A stretch of 32,305 bases of DNA. Source: a virus. The translations under genes were made by a program, and so were the position numbers. Within the stretch, counting starts at the first letter, position 1. Each line of letters begins with the position of its first letter. The notes under the pieces were generated by a model. It had not been told where the DNA came from and searched no databases. It worked only from the letters and a program-made list of their open reading frames with translations. The DNA lies in IMG/VR virus record IMGVR_UViG_3300007634_000017, positions 1 through 32,305 of that record; one strand, 5' to 3'. This document shows positions 29,026 to 32,305 of this stretch, one piece after another.

Positions 29026-29700
29026 CTATTGGTGCCAGTAGTCTTTAACCCACTCCTGTGGCTCATATGTGCGCACGGGTGTGGTAATGGACTCTGACAT
29101 AGATTGTATGATACTTGGTCTCCCGTGGAAACATATTATGGAAACGTCTTCTATGTTATCGGGGTACACTTCGTATTTATATGATTTTAACTCATCTGGG
29201 AATACTTGCTGTAGTAAGGTACGATTGGTTATAGTTTCGTTGAGGTATTCCCCATCTCCTCGGAACTCTTTTGTCACGATAACTCTTTTAAAGAAAAACT
29301 CTTTGTACACCCAATCCATACTTTCAGAGTCCCATGCCATGACACCACTCTGTAGTTTATCTTTTAGATGTGGTTGATGTTCATTCACATGACCTAGGTC
29401 TTCTATACCCATAAATCCACCGGTATAGTTTAGTAACCAGTCTATGTTGCCTACAATCAAAGTATCGAGGTCTAGGTATACCATCCTACCGTAGATATCT
29501 CCATCAAACAGTTGTAGTTTGTTCCACCAACCAGTAAGGCCTGGCTTCAGAAACTTGGTGTCGACACCATCTATATGTCTATCACTCAAACACACAAACT
29601 TATGACGTACCGTAGTGTTTCTTTCAACTCCAGCCTTCAGATTACGGACATAGTCTTCAGAGAACTTGTCTCCCCAAAGAACGCAGCATACTGTTACCAT
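29026..29700 (-). CDS. Glycosyltransferase, GT8-like (DxD)
   Basis: 224 residues. HKFVCLSD, GWWNKLQLFDGDIYGRMVYL-DLDT-LIVGNIDWLL, then SGVMAWDSE and FHGRPS near the end: the DLD of YLDLDT is the metal/nucleotide-sugar DxD motif of GT-A enzymes, close to family 8. It transfers a sugar from UDP-sugar, target unknown. It overlaps the GroES-like gene's stop by one base; reading leftwards it precedes the holin. A late promoter-like box lies within it (29174-29181). Confidence 0.78.
   Translation of the reverse strand: MVTVCCVLWGDKFSEDYVRNLKAGVERNTTVRHKFVCLSDRHIDGVDTKFLKPGLTGWWNKLQLFDGDIYGRMVYLDLDTLIVGNIDWLLNYTGGFMGIEDLGHVNEHQPHLKDKLQSGVMAWDSESMDWVYKEFFFKRVIVTKEFRGDGEYLNETITNRTLLQQVFPDELKSYKYEVYPDNIEDVSIICFHGRPSIIQSMSESITTPVRTYEPQEWVKDYWHQ
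29174..29181 (-). promoter_or_regulatory. Possible intragenic late promoter (holin)
   Basis: Exact TATAAATA inside the GT8-like coding sequence, minus strand, where it encodes Tyr-Lys-Tyr. A start near 29168 would give a ~155-base leader ahead of the holin. Coding constraint could produce it by chance, so confidence is low. Confidence 0.3.
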
Positions 29701-29969
29701 TAACTGGCTATCAACTTAATGTCGTCATAATCGATTACAGCGCACTGTATACCATCTAATTCTACTGCCATCGCTTTGCCCCAATCAAAGTAGATTGTAC
29801 TACCCGCTGAGATAGTTTGATGTTGTGCGACTTCAATACTCATACTAACTACCGTGGCAGGTTTATGACCCGTAGGTTTTATTCCTGATATAATAAGACC
29901 ACTAGCAGTCTTCGTGTCTTGTTCTTTTTGTGCGGTAACTAAAACGTTATTATGTAAAACTTTCATCAT
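29700..29969 (-). CDS. GroES-like co-chaperonin (phage gp31 analogue)
   Basis: 89 residues (88 if the second ATG is used). NNVLVTAQKEQDTKTASGLI-IS carries a mobile-loop-like segment ending in Leu-Ile-Ile, equivalent to the GroEL-binding Ile-Val-Leu of GroES; VVSMSIEVAQ...TISAGSTIYFDWGKAM and CAVIDYDDIKLI complete the barrel pattern. It should bind host GroEL as T4 gp31 does for capsid folding. Preceded by two TATAAATT sequences (29976-29983 and 30015-30022), imperfect late boxes. Confidence 0.82.
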   Translation of the reverse strand: MMKVLHNNVLVTAQKEQDTKTASGLIISGIKPTGHKPATVVSMSIEVAQHQTISAGSTIYFDWGKAMAVELDGIQCAVIDYDDIKLIAS

Positions 29970-30014
29970 TTTTCCAATTTATAAAGAGAGGTAAAGTATT
30001 CACCCCTACCCCCT

Positions 30015-30022
30015 AATTTATA
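30015..30022 (-). promoter_or_regulatory. Near-consensus late promoter (GroES operon)
   Basis: TATAAATT on the minus strand, one base off the consensus, 45 bases before the GroES-like ATG and inside the gap that follows the GT25-like gene. Predicted start near 30009. Confidence 0.35.
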
Positions 30023-30032
30023 TGTTTACTAA

Positions 30033-30677
30033 CTACACTTCTGTTATATCATAGTTCGAGTCATAGTTATGTTTAGCGAGACATCCAGTGACATTCTGTA
30101 TGGTGGTAAACGTATCTTGAGCCTCTGCCGACCACGGATAATACTCTTCCAGCCAATCAAAACGTTCTCTCGATAGATAAACATCTGTAGTCATTGCGTG
30201 AAGTGGAGCAGCGTCAATTAGTCGTTGAGCACCTTCGGGTGTTACGATATATGCGTGTGCGCCTGGAAAGTAAGGTTTAGATGTCAGTCGTCCCCAACCA
30301 GAGGAAGGTAGTAGGAATTTGCCGTACGAAGGTTTCCCTATGTTCCCCACATATTTTGGTAGTGTCGTGGGGATAGGATTGTTCACTACCGCGTCATGCT
30401 CAAAGATAACGAACGGTTCGTTTTGTTGAACACAGTTTTTCCACAGGGAGTAGTGAGAAAGGAATGCGGATAAAGAATTTTCTAGACGAGAGTAACGTCC
30501 TTGGAATCTACTGATAGGAATAACTTCACGGTTACATATACCTAGTATATCATCTTTAGGGGTGATTGCGTCAAACTTGACGACATCCAACCCGTAGTCT
30601 TTTGCTGTCTGTATACATCTGTCCGCGACTTGCTCGGACTTCTCATGGTCTTTGATTGTGATAACGAAAGCTTTCAT
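30033..30677 (-). CDS. Glycosyltransferase family 25-like protein
   Basis: 214 residues. ENSLSAFLSHYSLWKNCVQQ, FVIFEHDAV and PGAHAYIVTPEGAQRLI are typical of GT25 enzymes (lipooligosaccharide galactosyltransferase family); the EHDA segment is the equivalent of the E-D-D nucleotide-sugar site. N-terminus MKAFVITIKDHEKSEQVAD is the expected first strand-helix. Donor and acceptor are unknown. It lies downstream of the terminator that closes the sulfotransferase-like gene and so needs its own promoter, which I cannot see. Confidence 0.78.
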   Translation of the reverse strand: MKAFVITIKDHEKSEQVADRCIQTAKDYGLDVVKFDAITPKDDILGICNREVIPISRFQGRYSRLENSLSAFLSHYSLWKNCVQQNEPFVIFEHDAVVNNPIPTTLPKYVGNIGKPSYGKFLLPSSGWGRLTSKPYFPGAHAYIVTPEGAQRLIDAAPLHAMTTDVYLSRERFDWLEEYYPWSAEAQDTFTTIQNVTGCLAKHNYDSNYDITEV

Positions 30678-30687
30678 AAAATCTCAT

Positions 30688-30713
30688 ATAAAAAAGCGGA
30701 CGTGGAGTCCGCT
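30688..30713 (-). terminator. Rho-independent terminator of the sulfotransferase-like gene
   Basis: On the minus strand GCGGAC (30712-30707) and GTCCGC (30701-30696) form a stem around TCCAC, followed by TTTTTTAT. It lies 25 bases after the stop of the 30738-31439 gene and just before the GT25-like start. Confidence 0.82.
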
Positions 30714-30737
30714 CTTTGAATTACTGTATACTAATAC

Positions 30738-31439
30738 TTATACGTTATAGAAGTGTGCGTCTACGCTAGCAGCTTGTTCGCGTTCAATCCAGTCCGCATA
30801 AACGTCAACCTTTTCTAATAGATTGCTTCCAGAACCCTTACGCAAATTACGGATACCTGAATCATCAACAACCTTATTGATTGCTTCAAAATTTACTTGA
30901 ACTTCTTTACGAATCTTACCGTAAGAGTCAGTAGTTTTAGGACTTAGGTGATCAATTACTTTAGTAAGAACTGTGTGAGTGTTTTCCACAAGATTCTCGT
31001 ATGAAATGTCTAGAGCGTAGGTTAACAATTTAGAATCTCTATTGAACATATCGAGTAGAGAATAACCCATGTCTTCTTTCAAGAAGTCTTCGAAGGACAT
31101 GCCTACTGAATACTCTCGCCATAGATGAGTTAACACATCTTTTTCGTCACGATGCATTCTAATAAAGTTGTGAGAAGTTAACTGGCCCGCCTCTAGAGCA
31201 AAGATAAAGCTGCCCATAGTACTAATGTCTGTCCACGGGCAGAACCCTAGACATGTACTTTGTAGGCTGTTCCACTGTACTTTTCGTGCGTTTACAGCAT
31301 TTTGTAGATTAGAACCAAAATCTGCGCCTTCCACTTCGCGTAGATACATTCCATATAGGTTCTGTAATAGATCACCACCAGCTCCGGCAGCACCTACAAC
31401 GAAAAAGTTGTCGGCAGTTCTTACTAAAATATTTTCCAT
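30738..31439 (-). CDS. Sulfotransferase-like protein
   Basis: 233 residues. N-terminal FFVVGAAGAGGDLLQNLYG resembles the 5'-phosphosulfate (PAPS) loop (G-x-x-x-S-G-T-x-L), though Ser-Gly-Thr is replaced by Ala-Gly-Gly. FIRMHRDEKDVLTHLWREYS matches the R-x-x-x-D-x-x-S 3'-phosphate motif, and LDISYENLVENTHTVLTKVI resembles the Y-E-D-L/x-V motif of the family. The replaced loop may mean altered cofactor use or inactivity. Behind the late promoter 31481-31488 and closed by a terminator, it is a single-gene unit with GGAG ten bases before the ATG. Substrate unknown. Confidence 0.6.
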   Translation of the reverse strand: MENILVRTADNFFVVGAAGAGGDLLQNLYGMYLREVEGADFGSNLQNAVNARKVQWNSLQSTCLGFCPWTDISTMGSFIFALEAGQLTSHNFIRMHRDEKDVLTHLWREYSVGMSFEDFLKEDMGYSLLDMFNRDSKLLTYALDISYENLVENTHTVLTKVIDHLSPKTTDSYGKIRKEVQVNFEAINKVVDDSGIRNLRKGSGSNLLEKVDVYADWIEREQAASVDAHFYNV

Positions 31440-31480
31440 TGAGATTAACTCTCCGTTACGGGTTTTTAAAAGATTACTGT

Positions 31481-31488
31481 TATTTATA
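31481..31488 (-). promoter_or_regulatory. T4-type late promoter (sulfotransferase-like gene)
   Basis: Exact TATAAATA, minus strand, 41 bases before the ATG at 31439; predicted start 31475. It lies 22 bases past the stop of the radical SAM gene. Confidence 0.78.
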
Positions 31489-31510
31489 AGATTTTATTGT
31501 CTGATATTAC

Positions 31511-32305
31511 CTAATCACGGTAATCATTCAAATCGAACTTTGTGCCATGCATTTTCATGAGGTCTCGTTCGTGATTAGTGTACACCAATACTTCGGGGTC
31601 TTCGATCAAGAAGTCGCAACTCTTACAGAAATCTGGATAATCTCCGGTTCGGTGTTGTTCCCGTAGAGTCTCGTACTCTTCACCAAAAAAGATGTCTGCG
31701 ATATTATCTTCGGAACAGTGACCAAGAACTGCCTCTTCATCTCGACCAAGAACCTGACAACATGGATGTACAGCACCGGTCTTCTTATCAAGACCACCGG
31801 CACGGATTACTACATCCGGAGAGAATGGTCGGCCACAAGTCTTGATCTTACCTTTACGTGCGTTATCACCAATATCCCAAGCGCCAGACCAGTTATGCAT
31901 CTTCCATATCTCGGTCTTGACGCCTAGTTCATCAACCAAGGTCTTGTACTTCTCTAGTTCCTCGTCAATGTTATTGTTGTCTGTGATTAGGTGGTAGGTA
32001 GATACTACACAGTCCGAACCCGACTCTTTGACGTACGCAACCATCTCTTCGATGTTACGTCTAATCTGAGCGTAGTGTCCTCCTACTGCGTTGTACATCC
32101 ACTTACTATAGTCTTGTTCGTCCGAACCGATGAATGAGAATCGATAGAAGTCCAGACCAGCATCAACACAATCTCTCATGTACTGACCTTCCATCTTAAA
32201 TCCATTAGAGAAGATGAATGCCTTCGCACCGTACTTCTTCACTACCTTAATGTACTCCGGTAGGTTCTTAGCCATGGTGGCTTCACCCGAACCATCTAGG
32301 TTGAC
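31511..32305 (-). CDS. Radical SAM/SPASM-domain enzyme, partial (N-terminus beyond right edge)
   Basis: At least 264 codons in the window, open upstream of the ATG at 32275 (NLDGSGEATMAKNLPEYIKV is in frame). DGSGEAT corresponds to the radical SAM GE motif, so the CxxxCxxC cluster lies outside. The C-terminal cysteines, CGRPFS, HPCCQV and CKSCDF, form a SPASM-like auxiliary cluster-binding region. The enzyme probably modifies a peptide or small molecule by radical chemistry; no partner precursor peptide is visible within the window. It lies next to the sulfotransferase-like and glycosyltransferase genes, consistent with decoration of a surface or metabolite. Confidence 0.8.
   Translation of the reverse strand, partial: VNLDGSGEATMAKNLPEYIKVVKKYGAKAFIFSNGFKMEGQYMRDCVDAGLDFYRFSFIGSDEQDYSKWMYNAVGGHYAQIRRNIEEMVAYVKESGSDCVVSTYHLITDNNNIDEELEKYKTLVDELGVKTEIWKMHNWSGAWDIGDNARKGKIKTCGRPFSPDVVIRAGGLDKKTGAVHPCCQVLGRDEEAVLGHCSEDNIADIFFGEEYETLREQHRTGDYPDFCKSCDFLIEDPEVLVYTNHERDLMKMHGTKFDLNDYRD

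Noticed and set aside
29976-29983. Second TATAAATT box close to the GroES-like start as a promoter
   Set aside because: The box ends six bases before the ATG and has one mismatch; it would leave almost no leader and the upstream copy is better placed.
1-32305. Prophage or plasmid features (integrase, attachment sites, partition genes, insertion sequences)
   Set aside because: None seen; the gene set is that of a lytic T4-like phage.

Overview
The window is part of the genome of a T4-like myovirus (contractile-tailed phage). Baseplate and tail genes (homologues of T4 gp6, gp25, gp5, gp27, gp53, gp48, gp54, gp26, gp51 and gp29), head-completion gp4, single-stranded DNA-binding gp32 and late co-activator gp33 are recognisable, and eight exact copies of the T4-type late promoter box TATAAATA lie upstream of genes. 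Several small conserved proteins are of the kind seen in marine T4-like phages. No photosynthesis, integrase or lysogeny gene is present. The host is not identifiable; eleven sigma70-type promoters, several with perfect consensus, point to an ordinary E. coli-type housekeeping sigma factor.

Layout. (1) 1-9771, minus strand: late virion genes, from a collagen-like fibre gene cut by the left edge through baseplate wedge and hub genes to the tube cap. (2) 9825-14297, plus strand: head completion, tube initiator, a tail chaperone pair joined by a T8 slippery run, and the tape measure. The two blocks are fired from face-to-face late promoters at 9788-9811. (3) 14342-17039, minus: gp32, gp33 and small regulatory or metabolic genes including a MazG-like pyrophosphohydrolase. 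(4) 17104-26103, mostly minus: short early operons of small, mostly unknown proteins. Each operon is led by a related promoter cassette (TTGAC-16/18-TATAAT followed by a conserved GAGAGAGA leader). This block holds a nuclease/methyltransferase pair resembling a restriction-modification operon, two related HEMVH metallopeptidase-like proteins, a lysine-rich histone-H1-like protein, and one promoter followed by a multi-branched structured RNA. (5) Two plus-strand late islands (24602-25284 and 26230-27364) interrupt the early region. (6) 27411-32305, minus: holin, staphylococcal-nuclease homologue, GroES-like co-chaperonin, three glycosyltransferase-like proteins, a sulfotransferase-like protein and a radical SAM/SPASM protein cut by the right edge.

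Together: early operons are read by the host polymerase and probably reshape host metabolism. gp33 (with a sliding clamp and late sigma factor encoded elsewhere) then activates the TATAAATA promoters for virion, lysis and surface-modification genes. Many genes overlap by ATGA or TAATG, so translational coupling is pervasive. Intergenic space is small; no gene-free stretch exceeds about 205 bases. The points most worth following up are the structured leader RNA at 18233-18338, the probable -1 frameshift at 12399-12407, the endonuclease/methyltransferase pair and the promoter cassette family.
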